Shown here one piece after another: positions 12,240 through 25,799 of a stretch of DNA of 64,000 nt. Positions within the stretch are counted from its first letter, which is position 1, and every line of letters starts with the position of its first letter. The notes under the pieces were generated by a model. That model saw only the letters and a list, made by a program, of their open reading frames with translations, was not told the origin of the DNA and did no database searches. A program made the translations under genes and the position numbers. The stretch comes from Lepas anatifera (lineage: Eukaryota > Arthropoda > Thecostraca > Lepadidae), in the NCBI GenBank assembly GCA_034440635.1, contig JAOTON010000977.1, forward strand, positions 1,982,501 through 2,046,500. The letters run 5' to 3'.

Positions 12240-14638
12240 TCTGTGTTTTTTAAATAGGCAGAGATAGCAGAAACGTGGGGGGCAGGCTTTTCTTCTCCCG
12301 ACCGAGCACCAATGCCTCCACGGTGCAGCAGGGGCGCCGACACGAGGCGCTCATCACACCACTCACACGAGGTGTCCTAGAGCCACCGTCGACGCGCTTC
12401 TCCCTGCATATGGAGATCATCAGTCGATGCGCTTCTTCCATCCAGCAGAAAACTATATTTCCCAGCCACTTTTGGAGGAGAAGCAGAGCTTTGGTTTCTT
12501 GTTACACGTAACTTTCCATCTCACAAAAGCATGAAGTATGTCTACAAAGGTACGAACAAAAACTTGAGTACCCTCGTAGGATATACCAGGACAGTGGTTT
12601 GGGAAATACCCACACAAGAACAGATCGACGTTCCTCGTGTAGGCCACCGCTCCACGTAAGTCTATTTGGTTCAGAAAGGGTGCAGATACTCACCACGCCA
12701 CCCCGTGTGTTTTTTTAAAGGTGGTATTCCGACCTAGTGCCATTTTCTGATCATGCACGATAGCCTCAAAGTCTTTTCCTGTGGTTTCAGGATGTGTATT
12801 TAATGGTCTTTGCGGTTCTTGTCCATTTTGCAATAGGGAAACTTGGAACTTGGCACTTAAATCTAGCGAAGAAATGTGACGGCAAGGATAAAATATAATT
12901 TTTACGTGACCAGAACCAAATATTTAACTTTATGTTTCCCAAAGTGGGCGACATTTTCACATTTTTGAAACCACTACCACTACTTCGCTAACTTGGGTAA
13001 TTAAAACCACTAGCGCCATCAACATTTCTTTTTCAAAATGGTGGACCCGCATCTCTCTACTCCGTCTTTACTACTTCTTATTATAAGGTGTTACTAAAGC
13101 TCTGCCCAAAAATAGCTGTTGAATTTCTTCTAACACGTTCTGAGGTTACCTGCTGTTTATTTGTATAATATGTTCAAAATTAGGTGATAAATGGTACTAC
13201 CTGTAGCAAAATTACTCAACAAAAACAATCATTCAATTTGCTTTGCTTTTTCTGATACAAAATTATATACATCTCTATCTTCGATTTGGAGGGCGGGTTG
13301 GTGGTTCCTTCCTAGGCTGTCGGTAACAGCAGCGGTTTTCCGTTCTTTTCTATCCGCTACCAGCTAATCCGGTACTGTTTGGTTACAGAAACGCTACCAC
13401 CGCCCCGGTACCATTTACAGAGTCTTCAAGTACCGGCGCAGTAAAGTAGCGCTCTAAAGTAGAGCACCATCTGGCCCTGCTCGTTAGAACATAGCAAAGC
13501 GGACACTTGGGCACCAGCGTATTTCATGGGAAAATAGAACAGTGTCCTCAAGCAAGATATATCAAGTTCCGAAGGGCTTTGTTTTCTGACAACTTTTTCA
13601 ACAGCTTTCCATAAATATTTCAGGCATGGTAGGTGTATCTGCCATCGGACAAAATATGAGCAAGCACTCGTGGGAAAAATGACCGTTGCAGCAGCGGATG
13701 ACTGTACAAAAATCATATCAAAACAGATGACGAAGCGAAGTAACCAAGTATCGTGAAGAAAACATAGATCAAATGTCCATTTGGGTACGTTTTTGTGCTT
13801 ATTTTTACACAGGAATCCAATCCAAAATCAATCGCCTTCACAGAGCGATGGCTACACAGCAGGCAGGCGCTGGCGCTGGTGATATTGCCTAGTAGGCACA
13901 GGCAGTACCGACCACGAAGGTGCTGGTAGAAAATTGCATATTTCCAGGGGCCTATTATCCCAATATCGTTGAAAAGACCAGCATATTTTCAAGGGCATTT
14001 ACATTTACATACATTTCTGCTAGCTACAACTATCATGTGTCCCGTTTGTTGACGCCATTCAGAACTGGGTAAACCATGTCTGGAGGAAAAATTACCACCA
14101 GGACTCATGACATTGACAATGGCGTTGATAAGCTCTTGACACGGCCGCGGGGTAAGGGGGTACCGCCGGGTGAACTGGTACCTGTTCATGCCAGAAGCTG
14201 CGGCGGTCACGCGTGCCACGTGCACCGTTTTGGTTGTCGCGGCCGGGCGGAGGCCAAGGCTGGGGACTCGTCAACATGCACCTTAAACGTCAATAGCCCG
14301 CATTTGAAAGATACTGATACGTAACAGCTGGCAGGAAACTTTCAGAAAGTTTGCATGGGAAACCAATTTGTTTTTTTGCATGACATCGCGACGCGACAGT
14401 TTTGGACACCCGGACGCTGCTTTACTCCCTCACTTATTCTTTTGATAGACTCCTTGATTTGTATATTTGGGATACACACCCGGGAAACGAGACAGGAGAA
14501 CCAGCACCTACCGCAAGCTACAATGAGGATTGCAGAGGGATTTTTCTTGTAGGGGATTCCACCAGCATGCATGTCCAATGTCCACAATGGGTTCCGTGGG
14601 CCAAAGTTTTGTCTGGAAGGCCAACGTGTACCCTCAAA
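12240..14638. other. Gene-free stretch, nothing recognised
   Basis: Short ORFs only, for example at 12275-12511, 13426-13716 and 14076-14324, without family motifs. 14140-14260 is locally GC-rich. Confidence 0.5.
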
Positions 14639-14836
14639 CACACGTGTGCCCTGCATAGGATCAGGGCCGCACACGTGTGCTCGGCACGGGGCCAGGGCCG
14701 CATACGTGTGTTCAGAACAGGGCTGGGCCGCACACGTGTGTTCGGCACAGGGCCAGGGCCGCATACGTGTGTTCAGAACAGGGCTGGGCTGCGCACGTGT
14801 GTTCGACACAGGACTAAGGCTGCACACGCGTGCAGC
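14639..14836. repeat. Minisatellite, ~30-bp unit carrying CACACGTGTG
   Basis: About 6.5 tandem units of 30-31 bp. Each opens with the palindrome CACACGTGTG or a one-base variant (CATACGTGTG, CGCACGTGTG), followed by 'ttcgg/ag(c/a)acagggc...gggccg'. It is open in several frames on both strands, which explains the long spurious ORFs at 14342-14902. Confidence 0.93.
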
Positions 14837-14999
14837 GGAAGGAGCGACGCAGATGAAAAATGATGTCACGTTTGTTTGCAAACTTTGGGCATAAACGTCC
14901 ATAAAAGTATGGGAAATCGTCCCTGTTATCAGTGGTGGGAATTCGTTTGGAATTGTTTGTTTTTATAGCAAATCCAGTGGCTGGAATTCTCATAAATTA

Positions 15000-17180
15000 T
15001 TGGGGGCGCCCAAATTTGATACAATACCAATGACTATCACATAAAAAGAAATAACATGTTGAAATATTTGTGAAGCTCTTAGAAAATGCGTTTTCGACTA
15101 ATTGGGCTAGCGGTTTAATCCAGGTAGGCCGAGGTGTTATTCTATTCTGAAGCTTGTTGTGCCGCTGATGTATAACAAGCAATGCGGCTCCTGACACGTA
15201 TATAGTTTCTTTAAAAGCGTCACGTTTGTTTTGCGTTGTAATGACCCTGTTTTCACGCAGAACGTCGCCGACCTTCAATTTTCCGATTCTTAGCTCAGCT
15301 CCGAAGCGGTCACGTCTGTGAACGTGAACATTCAAAGACAGCATTCACATATCCAAACTGACGTGCCCGAGCTGACATTAGCCGACAAACACGACCCGAG
15401 TAAAAACAAATCGTTCACTTTGATTTAGACTCCTCGCCATGCCTGGCAACGCGTAGCCGTTTGTTTTTGACAGCAAAACACAACCGACAGTTGATTTATG
15501 AGTGAATAGTTCTGTTCCCATTCGGATGGCATCAGTTGGCGCCTGGATTCTAGAACACGCTACCCTACAGACCATCGCTAAGAAAGCCTGAGAGGGTTAA
15601 ACAGCCGAGTAACACCCGTGTTAGCAGATTTAGAACGGGACCAAGTAAATGAAAACACGTTGTCGGTGTCAGAGCTTTGCTCACCAGCCAACGTCTCTCT
15701 TACCATTTAACTAGTTACTACTATTACTTTTCAACTTTACTCTTACTATTTAAGTACTTTACTATTTATTCCAGATTATTTTATTACTATACTATTTTTA
15801 CTCTTACTATTTTTTACTGGATCTATTTAAATGGTTTGTCCCACTTTCACCATTGGTTTTGTACTCAGATAGCAGTTTTGAAGATTGTACGGAGAAACTA
15901 CTATTGGCGTATATTATTTCACCCAAACCTATCGTGCTAAATTTCCGCACCATTTCTGGTTCCAAATAAAGGGCCTTAAGGCCCTGATTCATGAAATCAA
16001 GAGATCACTTTACATCTGGGGTTTAAGTAGGTACAATAAGGCACCGCAAATGCGACCATATAATGAACACCCTGAGAGACGGATGTCTTGGATGGACCGG
16101 GCAGGCCATATCCACACATGCGGGCCTCAAACAAACTGGTCCTTGTAAAAATCCTGCCAAGTGCCAGCACAAGGCGCGTCCTGCTAGATGGAATCTATCG
16201 ACAAATCAGCACTTCTACTCTGAGCGCCGCCATCTCCCGGAAGTGGTGTCATAGGTGGAACCAGAATTTCCAAGCAGAGGGGACAAGTGCCCCACTCGCC
16301 CTCCCCCTGAGTCCGCCCATGCGTGGCGCACTGCTCACTTCCCGCCTTTCCCGAAGGAGTGTGGTTGAGCAACAGGTTTGACGCATCAGCAGGCGAACAC
16401 CCCTAACCGCCCGTGCAGGGAGGGGTCAGTAAGCTCTAACGCCGTCATTATCATCCAGCCGCCGACCACCGCCGCCGGAGGAGGCAGCACGCAAAACGCA
16501 TCAACACCAAGACGCTGGACAGGTTCCAGTGTGAGACATCCAATCAACTGCCGAAGTGCCTAAAGCTAACTTGAAAATATTAAGAAAAGGACCAGTATAA
16601 ACCATAATCATTTCGGAGCATATCTAGCAGAAGAATTAAGTTTAACTGAGAACAATCATTTTTTTAGACAACAATCATTGTTTTTCTACAGGCACCCATG
16701 CTGGAGTTTCCGGACTTTTTTAACACGGAACTTCTTGTCCTTCTACTCCTAGCCTGATGAGCTTGGCACATCCAAATCGCTGCCAGATCCAAAGGGCAGC
16801 CTGGAACAAAGCACTAAATGCAATGTGGAAGACACGAATCAAGGTACCGAGAGCTGATGCTAGTTCTGGCATCGTCGACGAATAGTTTTTCCTGCAAAAA
16901 TTTACAATGCAGCACAGTTATAAAATTGACTCCGTAAACCAGACACGACCATTGGTTTAGGACAAACCTGTCTTATTTGATATTTGTGGGGCTTGGATAA
17001 GAAATTAAAAATACAAAAACGATTTTAACTCCAGCCTGAACCCCAAAAATAACAATATTAATACGTGATATCGAGTGAAGGTAGACATGCCTAAAAATGT
17101 TATGCATGCATGAGAGCGGAATATTCTAGAACATTTACCATTAACGTATACTAAATTTGTTAAACGACACCCTCATGAGA
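15000..17180. other. Gene-free stretch, nothing recognised
   Basis: Short ORFs lack any recognisable domain. A pyrimidine/AT-rich stretch (15700-15830, ACTATT-like) reads as Y- and F-rich ORFs by composition only. Confidence 0.5.
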
Positions 17181-17421
17181 TGACAACATACTCACCCCAC
17201 CGAAGAGATCCGCAGCTCACGGCCTCCTCAGTCTTCCGTAGCCCTGCCCGTTCTCACGCCGCACCAACCCACTCGCAGTACAACGTCCTCAAGCAACGCT
17301 ATCACCCGGCCGTAATTCTCCACCTTCGCCTCGCCTGCCCGTCACCGAAGCAGCAAACTGACCAAAGACACGACCAGCAGCGCGCTCGCGACAGCAGTCG
17401 GCGCCGCTCTCCCCGCCCGTT

Positions 17422-17793
17422 ATGGCCCGGCGGCGGTCTGCGGCGACGTCTGAAGGGCCGGCTCTGACTGACCGGTGCTCCGGCAGCGGCGCCGGACCGC
17501 GTCTTTGTGAGGAGACACCGCCGTCCGCGGGGCAGACACCGCCTGCGGCAACAGATAGAGCGCCGCCGGTGGCCGGTGAGAACGCCGACGGCCGCCGGCC
17601 AGCAGTTTATCAGACGGTGGAAGTACGAGGCGGGCAGCAGCCTTTCACTGCGCGGAGGGCGCCAGAAGATGATCGCTCACACGTAAAGCGAATGATGGAT
17701 CTATCAAACGGAGTTGATATTGCAGCTTTGGGAGAAGAGCTGGAGCGAGTTCGATTTTTTCTGAGAAGAAAACGGACATCCACCGAGGCCTGA
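17422..17793 (+). CDS. Hypothetical protein, GC-rich ORF (possible first exon)
   Basis: A 123-codon ORF starts with ATG in the context gcccgttATGG inside a CpG-rich island (about 17180-17700). The N-terminal ~85 residues are low-complexity (A, G, P, R). The last ~35 have a more protein-like composition, including a stretch VDIAALGEELERVRFFLRR that could form a helix. I do not recognise it. It could be a real short protein, the first exon of a longer gene, or a chance ORF favoured by GC content. No polyadenylation signal or partner exon was identified. Confidence 0.3.
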   Translation: MARRRSAATSEGPALTDRCSGSGAGPRLCEETPPSAGQTPPAATDRAPPVAGENADGRRPAVYQTVEVRGGQQPFTARRAPEDDRSHVKRMMDLSNGVDIAALGEELERVRFFLRRKRTSTEA

Positions 17794-17799
17794 GAGGAT

Positions 17800-18830
17800 G
17801 ATACAAGGCCTAGAAGTTAATGCGACTTGGTCTTTATTTACCCATTACCAACCAAACCGAACGAGTCTTACAGGAAATGAATAATAAACATGTGTATCGA
17901 GACAACTGCACGACTATGAGCTGCGCACAAGCATGGAGCTTCACATGTCTGCATGATACCTTTGGATGTAACTCGATTGTCAAGCTAATAGACATAACAA
18001 TGCCCAACAGCTTTTTATGTGAAACCATATGCAAATAGAAATTTAGTGCGATGAATCGAAAGAAATTGAGAATGAGGAATAGAAATAAGCATGCACATTC
18101 GGTCTATAATTTTGGGCGCTCATTTTCATAACCTCCCTGGTCAGCTTGGCATGGATTTTGGCAGAGCACTGATACAGATTTTTTTTTGAAATTATTCAGT
18201 ATGATTTTGATGCAGTAAATATCCATTTTAATACATGCTGCAGAAGCTAGACGATGCCGCAGTGGTAAGCCCTGTTCTGGTACAGCGAAAGGCACGTTTT
18301 TGTGCAAGCTCCAGGTCCATGCTCCAAAGGCAGTCCTTGTTGAACATTTCTGCTTCGAATACCGTTCTTACAGGACTGCTGATTAATTGATTAGTTCACT
18401 TACTTAATTGGTTGATATTTGATTGATATTATATGATCATGGACGCTATAGCCCTAGCGGTGTGATCGCCCTTAATCCAACATAACTCGCAATAATTTTT
18501 AGTCCTGGCATGATTTTCTGGATAACAAGTACCTATTGTGTGACACGGCACTCTGAGCTTCCATGTGGTTGCCCAATAGACTGTGTATCAATCCTCACAG
18601 TATCGATGGAAGTTCTAGATCTCGGGGTTGTTCTACATAAAAATATGTTGACTTTCTCAGTTTGAATTACCATCTGCAATCGTGATAAATCCACCTCCAT
18701 TGAAAGGCGTAATGAGCAAACACCCTTCGTTCGAAGTAATCATTAATGACGCTCTTCTCTGTGACTGGGACACATTCTGGTTAGTTGCATGGGTTTGGGG
18801 GCGATCCATCCTTTCTGGTCATGTGATACT
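17800..18830. other. Gene-free stretch, nothing recognised
   Basis: The paired opposite-strand ORFs at 17820-18038 are mutual shadows. No motif was seen. Confidence 0.5.
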
Positions 18831-18837
18831 CTACTGA

Positions 18838-18972
18838 AGTGGCGGATACAGGGGGAGGTGGTAGGGGGCTCAAGTCCCCCACCCCGAAATGTCAGAGTGC
18901 CTATCGTTAATGAATAGAAGGAGGCAGTTCCGAGGCAATGGCAGGGCTGTCTCGAGGCCCCTAGCCCCTCCC
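18838..18972. repeat. Dispersed repeat with GTGGCGGATACA end
   Basis: Colinear with 9421-9560. It begins with AGTGGCGGATACAGGGG, an end sequence shared in part with the hAT-like MITEs at 28165 and 58090. The right end is unclear. Confidence 0.6.
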
Positions 18973-19529
18973 CCAAATGAAGTTTTGAACTCGCCATTGC
19001 CCTGCTTCCAGTTTCAAAAAGACGACGAGGATTCGCCACAAGTATGGAGGGTGTGGGAGTGCAGTGCCTGCGGTATGATTTGGATTTGAGGTGGGCCGGA
19101 GATAGACAACGATTTGTGGATGAATGATCTGATGAGTAATGGTGATCCAGTCATTGGAATCGACTTTAATATCGTTCGCACATTTAAACCCACCGTGAAC
19201 ACTGAACACGTCTAGCATGCCCGAACCCTCTCCACTGACCGTGACTTCCCTCGATCAGTACGCTTTTAGGCCGACCTACCCCAGTAGGTGGATGAGCCTC
19301 CGATCCGGCAGTTATCTACGCACCATTGCCTGCAGAGCTAGGTAATTGGCTGTGAATCTTAGCCTTCTCATGGTGACCACTGGGAACAAAAATAGACCCG
19401 GTCTTAACCCTCGCCCCACCGGAGGCCATCGATGGCCCCTCTAAGGTTTTTCCGGAATAACAGAAAAACGAATAGGCGCAGCACGGCGGTTGAGGGCTCA
19501 ACCTCTCACTGCATCATTTTTCCACCATC

Positions 19530-20335
19530 CCTGAAATTTGTTACCCCGGGTCACCCAAGGTCAGGTCACCAGACGAGGTCAACCAAGGTCACCTCACTTC
19601 AACTTTAGAGCTCTGTAAGAGCTACATTTCGAAGTCGATCGATTTGAAACTTCCTACACTTTGTGGCCTCTCCAGGGTCTACAAGGTCCGGGATTTTTCG
19701 ATTTCGTGCCTTGAGGTCAGGTCACGAGGTGACCTCTCCCATTGAAAAAGCATGGGAAAAGCTGTCTTATGATCTAAAAGTCACAAAAACGATTGAAAAT
19801 GCTCAGCTTGATTAGAAAAGCGTTCTTGGACACCCTTTCACGGATTGCAGGGGCCATATTTGCCCTTTGACCTCTCCAAGGTCATCCAAGGTCACCAGGG
19901 GTCAAAAACAATATTTTGACAATAACTTTTGACCTAATTAAGCTAGAGCGCTGAAACAAACACCATCGTGTTTGTTTCAAACCACTGGCGGGAGGTCTTA
20001 ACGTTTCACATAGCGGAAAAAGGACTGACAATTTTCTATCAAATGTACTTTACCAGACCTCAATAGCTCTAATGGCATAAGAGCTATGCCCAGTTTGCTT
20101 AAGCATTGCATATTTGAGTGAAAATAGCCGATCTTGACCTAATTTGACCTCTGGAGGTCAAACCATTGACCTGAGCACTAAAACATGTGAAGTAATTTCT
20201 TACTGAATTCACGCGAGCTTTCTAGTGCACTTTGCAGATTTGCGCTAACGCCCATATTTTCGGAGTTAGAGGGGGCATCGATGCCCCCGGTGGGGCGAAG
20301 CTGACGCTGGACTCCCGGTGGGGCGCGGGTTAAAG
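19530..20335. repeat. AGGTCA-rich dispersed repeat, copy B
   Basis: This is the longer copy of the family seen at 4066-4885. At least a dozen AGGTCA/TGACCT hexamers occur, several as CAAGGTCA or as closely spaced pairs (19540-19600, 19730-19740, 19870-19910, 20130-20165). It ends with the conserved block 'catcgatgcccccggtggggcg' near 20275-20297. Non-coding. Confidence 0.75.
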
Positions 20336-20454
20336 CTGCTGATTCCTGTTCAACTGAGTTGAGGGATAACATTTCTGAAGTTCACTTTCAATTCTTCAGC
20401 GATAAAATTGAACCACATGCAGGGATCCTTTCTAGATTTGAACCCAAGGCTATG

Positions 20455-20640
20455 GGCGGATTCATGGGGCATGGCCCCCATCGAACCACGGCGCCCCTTT
20501 GAAAGGTTGCCCCTCTCCTCGATGCCACTACTGGCGCCCCGACAATGTGCCCGTCGGATAGGCTGCACCGCGCAAACGTGCCCCCCTTGGTCCGAATGGT
20601 GCCCCCTGACCAGTTGCCCCTCCCCCTGATCGGAAATCCT
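20455..20640. repeat. Possible degenerate relative of the CATAGGCGGATCCA MITE
   Basis: The C-rich interior (ggcgcccctttgaaaggttgcccc, gtgccccctgac) parallels the interiors of the elements at 37346-37592 and 45250-45502. The start 'gggcggattcatggggc' resembles their left end. No matching right end or target duplication was found. Confidence 0.4.
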
Positions 20641-23354
20641 CAAGGTGTCTATAATTCAACTCGGTAAGCAAACTCTCAACACTGTTCCACCGAAGCAAAC
20701 TTTACTGTAAAAAAACGTTGAAAGCTTAAGATACGGCAGCGAAACAATTGTTTCAAGTGAAGTAATAGTTACAATTTACGCTACCAACGATATCAAGCGT
20801 AAAACTGTTCAGTATTCTCGCGTTTCGTTGGTTCTCAATCTGCAGGTTACGGTAACTCTCCACGCAAGGTGCCAACAATGTTGAGGCCTTCCGACTAAGC
20901 ATGTATATTCTAGTGATATCAAATCAGCTAAGAGTTGCACCTTCAATAGTTTGCTGATTCTCTTTACATTACTGAATCCCATGTAAAATCGTGCCTGACC
21001 TTGTGCAAGATCCTGCTTGGCCTTGCTATTTGTGTTAAGTCCCCGTCTTCCGCATGCATGTCTTGTACCTGCATGCGCCGTGGGAGTGCTCTGCCGACTA
21101 ATACCTAGGCAACACTTCGCATGGCAAGTGAGAACTTCAACAGATGTAAGACTATCCGGATTTCATATAAATTTAGAATCAGCTGGCGCAATGATCCACC
21201 CACTTCCGCTGATTATTTGGAATCAACATTAGTCGATAGGTTTTGCAATGGTGTATTGCTTGCTGCAGATAATAAATTATTAAAAAAAGAACATTAGTCG
21301 ATAGGCTTTTCAAGACCTGCCTGCAGAGACGGTTTGAATTGGCTTTCCATTGGCGTGGCAATCGGGTCGCCCATATGTGAAATGATGTTACCGAACAGAT
21401 GCGAATAGTTCGCGAGTTCTGCCTGTAACTTCACAGAAACAGTAATAAACTACACAACCAGATCAGACCGTACCAACGTTTGTGGTGTGCTCGCCACCCT
21501 GCGAGGAACTCTCACAAAGAAATAAAATTGGCATCATCAGGTATCTGGATCAATTCAACTCAGCTGGAAACTTGTTTAGACAAGACCGCTAGCCTACACA
21601 CCAGAGTTTTCATACCAGGGAAGTTTTCACATCAGTTTGAATTTTCGCATCTCTTGATGTTTCTAGTTTATCACCACAACTCTGGCAAAACTGAAATATC
21701 AGACAGGTTTAACAGCTTGCTGGCTATCGCAAGTACCGATAGATTTGTTTGTGTCAGGAGCAAAAACAAGCAACACATGCACTATCATTTCTAAATGGTC
21801 AGTATTCCCTTTAGCAGACCGTCCTTGGTGGAAAAGACGTGGCTGTAGAAGGTCGGAAAGCCGCTGGTGTTGCCGCGCCCGGCCGGCAGCCTCTACGTGG
21901 TGTAGCCAGGTTACGCCCCCTGGCCGTAAATAGTGGAAACTGCAACACCGAGAGCTGAGGTCGACGGTCTCCTTAGCGCCCCGGGGCATGTGTTAACGCT
22001 ATCTACCGGGATTGTTGCTTTGACGTTTTCTCAAGCGTTGGACGCGCATGCCACATTTCTTGCTCTCCATTTAACGTCCACTCAAAATAATCTCACGTCT
22101 ACAGGGCGTCGTGTGCAGTGCCAACGTCACGATCGTGAGTTCACCATGTTCCCGAGCAGGGCAGCTTGCGTGACGGTCAAGCTGTTAGCTGGATTTAATC
22201 TCTGGCAGGCACGGCCAACTGCACCGCATGCGTGAGGCGAAGGTGATGTGGAATTTACCAGCATTATTACGGTGTGTCGGATTAGAGTAGGTTTTCGCTG
22301 TTCTAAATTCCACCTCGTGGTTTACGTGCGCATAGCTGTCTAATCTTTCGCGTCATGTGGCACACACAAAGCTCTTACTCAAAACAGAAAATAACAAAGG
22401 TAACCAAAACCAGGTCGCACATTATCCAAAACCAACACATTATCCAAAAACACACAGTGGGCTTTGCAGTGTGTATTTTACATCGTTTGAGTACACGATA
22501 AAAACATGTCCTAAGCAGCTGGCGGCGGCGCCGGCGGCGCAAGGGCGGCGGCTGGGCTCCGACTGGTCAGCACTGTGTGCCTGGCACCAGCCGGCGCCGT
22601 CGGGATGGCCGCCGACAGCCCGCGCAGGGCGAGAGTGGCCTACCCCGCTCACTCACACAATCTCAAGGTTGGACGTCTAAAAACACTCGGCATTGCTCCT
22701 TGCACACAGGGACAGCACAGCTGGGGAAGTATTCTCAGGGGTGGCCCCTTCAATTGTTTCAGTGGCATTCTCTGTAACATTTTTCGGTGTTCATGGACGT
22801 TCTCAGCATATAATTTTCATCAACAAGACAGAGAGCAAGCTTACACATACGAAAATAAACGTTAGCCAAAACGATAATTTCTTTAGATTGCCAAGATCTT
22901 GGCGGGTAACACGGGGTTAAGTCTGATAGCTTTCTCGAGACCAGCGCAACATATTGAAAGAGCTTGCACTCGATGGTACGGGTCCAAAATCAAGCATGAT
23001 GAAATGGAAACGGGCGAGGTCTCAACGGTGTTTGACAACGATCGTCCATTCGCAGGCAGAACTCAACAAGTATTTCAAAACTGTTCCCATACCCAGGGGG
23101 TGGCAGCCGTCTTCTTTTTAACACTTTCCCACTCACTCAGTTTCATGCAATCTCTAGCCGACCTCCTATTCAATCTTCTAGCAATGATCGAAATCATTCC
23201 CCAACATTTCCCTGAATTCAACTGGGTTCTCTGGAACTCCCGAGCAATCATCCAAAGAATATCATTGTACGTCGCTTACCCAAGGCTCCTCGAATTGTAC
23301 CAATGCCTCCGTCCCGCCGATTGTTCCTCTTTACACTGTCCGCCATTCGCTCGA
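20641..23354. other. No supported gene; two GC-rich patches
   Basis: GC-rich patches occur at about 21840-22000 and 22510-22650. Their frames either contain stops or are simple alanine/proline/glycine sequence. No conserved exon could be supported. The rest is ordinary AT-rich sequence. Confidence 0.5.
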
Positions 23355-23762
<408 letters not shown>

Positions 23763-24166
23763 GAGGGAGGTAAGCGGCACGAGCGCCCCCCGCCTCCCCA
23801 GGCACCAGGAGTGCGACTCGCAGCAGGTGCAAGCTACACACAAGAGAAAACAGCCCCGACCGGGCCGTGCTACCTGCCACAGCCTGCGGCATCCAGCTCT
23901 CTAAAACCATTCTACGTAAAACCAAACATGATATGCCATCGCGGAAGACGCCACTCCACATTTGCTCAACGTACGATCTAGTCGGAAAGTTCAATGTGGT
24001 CGCCAAGAACAGACTCCTGGTAAAAGATGGACTAGGAATATTTCACAAACAGAGTACCTATTAAGCAGAAAATAAAAATAGCACATACGGTGCACCAGTC
24101 GGGTCCGCCTGACAGGCAGAGGCGCCATTTTATCTTGTGTGAGCGGACCGGGGTGGGACGGAGCGG

Positions 24167-24412
24167 ATGGAGGAAGGCCCCGTGAGGCGGGCGGCGGTCG
24201 AGCTGGTCATCTCCCGGGGCGGCACCGTATCACGAGTCTCAGTCACACCCAACCTGCCGCAGTCGGACTTCTCTGGCGGCGGCAGACGGCCAGACGCTCA
24301 GACAGGTGGCAGGGCGGCGACCTGTGGCGCGTCGCGTCAGTCGGTGGACGGAGAAGGCCCGCCGCTTCCACCGGCACGCCGCAGAGGCAGCACTGGTAAA
24401 ATCGGGATTTGA
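24167..24412 (+). CDS. Hypothetical first coding exon, GC-rich
   Basis: The ATG lies in a strong context (ggagcggATGG), about 40 bases downstream of 'gccattttatcttg', which looks like a promoter-proximal region. The 81-codon frame opens with EEGPVRRAAVELVISRGGTV and continues G/P/R-rich. A GTAAAA at 24394-24399 could serve as a weak splice donor, truncating the exon at about 24393; otherwise the ORF ends at 24412. I do not recognise the product. GC content alone could sustain this ORF length. Confidence 0.3.
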   Translation: MEEGPVRRAAVELVISRGGTVSRVSVTPNLPQSDFSGGGRRPDAQTGGRAATCGASRQSVDGEGPPLPPARRRGSTGKIGI

Positions 24413-24419
24413 ACCCTTC

Positions 24420-25790
24420 AGTATCACAGAGAATTTCACGCATCTGCGTCCGTTGGCCACTGGAAGAGTGGGGAAAACGCCGGTCAGAGGGAAGTGCGCC
24501 GCGCTAGACGACGACAAAGCATGGCAAGGCGAGGACCTGCAGACGATCACGCTGGTAAACTCAAACGGAACTTTAAATGTCGTGACCACGCCGTTGAACA
24601 ACACTTCCAAATAAGTCACACGGGGGCCCCATCACCCTTTCGCGGATTACGGTGGTAAGTTCCGACTGGCTATTGACACAGGTGCAAGGTGAGGGGCCCC
24701 TTCAGATAGCGTGCAGAAACAAGGCAAAATTGTCTACAGTTTTATCACTGCTAGCTCCAATGAAGCACAGGTCCAAAATAGGAGTGTTCGCAGTGATAAA
24801 CCCTATGTTTTCCTGCCAAGAGGAAACTAGTTCATATGAACCAATACGATAAGATCATTTGCCTAGCGCATTATATCTAAATATGTAGTAATACACATTT
24901 CAGGCGATTTTCCGGGAGTAGAGAAAGTACAACCTGAAAACCGGACAAAACCGTTCCGCACAGAGGACATCACCACAACTATTCGCCATAAGCTGCCGGT
25001 CATAGTACCTGGGTATATTGCAAAGGAAGCTACCAAAGGTTATGAGAATTCCATTGTTTTTATTTTGTCTTCTTTTCACCGGTAATTTACGATCTATATT
25101 GAAACGATAAAGAATAAACAATTGACAGTCGCTTGGCTGATCTGTGCTCAGCGCTCATCAGTGGTTCGATCGCGCATCAGTAGTTTCAGAAATACATACC
25201 CCAATTTAAATAAAAAATCCGTAAGTTTTGTGTGTTTTTTTAGACAAAATAGTTGAGCCCCCAAAAACATGAAAAACTGCACAGCATAGTGTATGTCACT
25301 TGGCCCTGCACCTTGCAGTGAAGTGTCTGCGTTGCTACCATGAATAGTTTTCGAGCGATGGACAAATAAAACTACAATTTAGGATTATATCCCATACCCG
25401 AGAGAAGCTGTCTTTGTTAACACCCACCCCTGTGGGCGTTCGAGGCACTGTCGCCCTGTTGGGGGGGGGGTCAAATACCCCCTCTCGAACTCAGCTCACA
25501 CGAGGGATAGCGAAAAACGCGAACGCTGGTGGATAGTTCATAAAATTCATGAAGAAACTACATCTGTCGATTTTTGGCTCCGGCCCATATTGAGGACATG
25601 CCGATGTGTCCTTTTTGAATTCGGCCAATGCGAACTTTCAGCTGTCTACGTCACATAGGGGATTTTGATAACTTTTAGGTGAAATGCGAACCAAATGCGA
25701 ACTCGAAATTGGCCGAATGCGTACTAATTTTAAAATTGACAATTTTGACGGTTTTAAAATTTGCCTGTTCCTCTAATCGATGAACAGCGA
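24420..25790. other. Gene-free stretch, nothing recognised
   Basis: Only short ORFs, with no repeat boundary that I could pair. Confidence 0.5.
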
Positions 25791-25799
25791 TTAGTTTTG

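Noticed and set aside
14342..14902. 186-codon minus-strand ORF and its plus-strand partners
   Set aside because: Most of the length is minisatellite, open in several frames at once.
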